A stretch of DNA of 5,725 nt, taken from assembly GCA_002451175.1 (NCBI GenBank), contig DKBI01000141.1:4661-10385 (forward strand), given 5' to 3'. The stretch comes from Betaproteobacteria bacterium UBA6904. Its GTDB lineage: Bacteria > Pseudomonadota > Gammaproteobacteria > Burkholderiales > SG8-39. The notes beneath the pieces were generated by a model. That model saw only the letters and a list, made by a program, of their open reading frames with translations. It was not told the DNA's origin and did not search any database. Position numbers and translations under genes: made by a program. Shown here in pieces: positions 5,019 through 5,725 of this stretch. Each line of letters opens with the position of its first letter. Within the stretch, counting starts at the first letter, position 1.

Positions 5019-5725
5019 GGCGTGCATGCGCCCTCCCCGCCGCCGCGTGGCGGCGGCGACGCGGCGCCGGCGGAAACGCCGTTCGAGCGCTGCGGCAGGA
5101 GCCGGAGCAGGTGCTTGAGCTGCTCCGATGCCACGGGTTTGTGCAGCAGTTCGAGCCGGCTGGCGTGCGCTTCGATCAGGCGATCCGGCGCCGTATCGCC
5201 GGTGATCAGGACGGCCGGCACGGCGGTCCGCAGCGCAGCCCGCACCTGCTCGATTGCCTCGATGCCCGTGCGGCTGCCGCGCAACCGGTAATCGCTGATC
5301 AGCAGATCGGGAACGACGCCCAGCGTCCGAAGCTGCTCGACCAGCTTCGCGGCGGATTCCGCGCCAACCACCCGGCACTGCCATTGCTCGAGGAGACCCG
5401 CCATCGCGTCGACGCTCGCCTTGTCATCGTCGACGATGGCCACGCAAAGTCCGGGAAACTGTTCGGCGATGAGCGGCAGTTGCGCGGCCTGCACGGGCTC
5501 CATCGAACCGCGCTCGCCACGTGCGATATCCACGGCGAACATGGTGCCTTTCCCCGGCGTCGAGCGCAGTCGCACCGTGTGGCCCAGGAGACGCGCGCTG
5601 CGGTCGACGATCGCCAGACCCAGACCGAGCCCCTTGGCCCGGTCCCGCTCCGGATTGGCGAGCTGAACGAACTCCTGAAAGATCTTCTGCTGATGCTCCG
5701 CGGCGATGCCGGGGCCGTTGTCCCA
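5015..5725 (-). CDS. Hybrid sensor histidine kinase, C-terminal part (cut by window edge)
   Basis: The reading frame is open to the right edge, leaving 236 visible residues; the sensor and dimerisation/His-phosphorylation parts are outside. Residues 1-8 show the G1 box (WDNGPGIA), 15-22 an F-box-like IFQEFVQL, and 31-40 the G2 box (KGLGLGLAIV) of the HATPase_c domain. A linker (about 69-90) leads to a receiver domain (about 91-210) with D99-D101 (VDDD), phospho-acceptor D145 (LLISDYRL), T175 (LITGD) and K196 (LLHKP), so all key residues are intact. No HPt domain follows, only a low-complexity tail of about 26 residues ending in SPPPRGGGEGACTP. The receiver may therefore tune kinase activity rather than relay phosphate. 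A GTG at 5575 opens a shorter in-frame reading but lies inside the ATPase domain and is not the start. The stop TAG shares the CTAG at 5015-5018 with the stop of the convergent regulator gene, its probable partner. Confidence 0.93.
   Translation of the reverse strand, partial: WDNGPGIAAEHQQKIFQEFVQLANPERDRAKGLGLGLAIVDRSARLLGHTVRLRSTPGKGTMFAVDIARGERGSMEPVQAAQLPLIAEQFPGLCVAIVDDDKASVDAMAGLLEQWQCRVVGAESAAKLVEQLRTLGVVPDLLISDYRLRGSRTGIEAIEQVRAALRTAVPAVLITGDTAPDRLIEAHASRLELLHKPVASEQLKHLLRLLPQRSNGVSAGAASPPPRGGGEGACTP
5037..5056 (+). terminator. Perfect GC hairpin just past the response-regulator stop (possible terminator)
   Basis: CCGCCGCC (5037-5044) and GGCGGCGG (5049-5056) form a perfect 8-bp all-GC stem with the 4-base loop GCGT, starting 18 bases after the regulator's stop codon. 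A second stem follows at 5068-5081 (CGGCG, loop GAAA, CGCCG). No T-run follows either stem, so neither is a canonical intrinsic terminator; a 3'-end stabiliser or an attenuating structure is as likely. Both stems lie inside the last codons of the convergent kinase gene and encode its PPPRGGG tail. Confidence 0.3.

Noticed and set aside
5022..5384. Open frames in other registers over the kinase and regulator 3' ends.
   Set aside because: They are shadows in GC-rich DNA; the receiver and HTH motifs fix the real frames on each strand.

Overview
The window is a GC-rich, gene-dense stretch of a bacterial chromosome with almost no non-coding space. Its content suggests a Gram-negative proteobacterium able to live with little or no oxygen. 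The pointers are an outer-membrane TonB-dependent receptor, a NarL/LuxR-type response regulator paired with a hybrid histidine kinase, an FNR/ANR-type box, and an oxygen-sensitive type of 2-oxoacid:ferredoxin oxidoreductase. A betaproteobacterium of the Rhodocyclales/Burkholderiales kind is my best guess. That guess rests on gene style, not on a marker gene.

Layout, left to right. Positions 2-2090 (minus strand) hold three translationally coupled genes for the gamma, delta (two [4Fe-4S] ferredoxin) and alpha subunits of a pyruvate/2-oxoacid:acceptor oxidoreductase. They are read in that order and joined by two ATGA start/stop overlaps. The alpha gene ends at base 2, so the thiamine-diphosphate-binding beta subunit needed for a working enzyme must lie just outside the left edge. 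Positions 2091-2200 are a 110-base leader with a clear FNR/ANR-type box (TTGAC-N4-ATCAA on the minus strand). Positions 2201-4192 (minus) hold a complete TonB-dependent outer-membrane receptor of unknown substrate. Positions 4193-4373 are a divergent control region. Positions 4374-5018 (plus) hold a complete LuxR/NarL-family response regulator. Positions 5015-5725 (minus) hold the C-terminal part of a hybrid histidine kinase (ATPase G boxes plus receiver domain), whose 5' end runs off the right edge.

How the parts may work together. The hybrid kinase and the response regulator are convergent neighbours whose stop codons share one CTAG, so they are probably a cognate two-component pair. The regulator is divergent from the receptor gene and may control it. 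The oxidoreductase operon follows the receptor on the same strand but has its own FNR-type box, so it probably responds to oxygen independently, with possible read-through from the receptor gene. A functional link between receptor, two-component system and 2-oxoacid oxidation is inference from proximity only.

I see no mobile elements, CRISPR arrays, tRNA or rRNA genes. I found no clearly novel system. The points most worth checking are the FNR-type box, the unresolved substrate of the oxidoreductase, the convergent kinase/regulator overlap with hairpins inside the kinase's last codons, and a hairpin that can mask the regulator's ribosome binding site.
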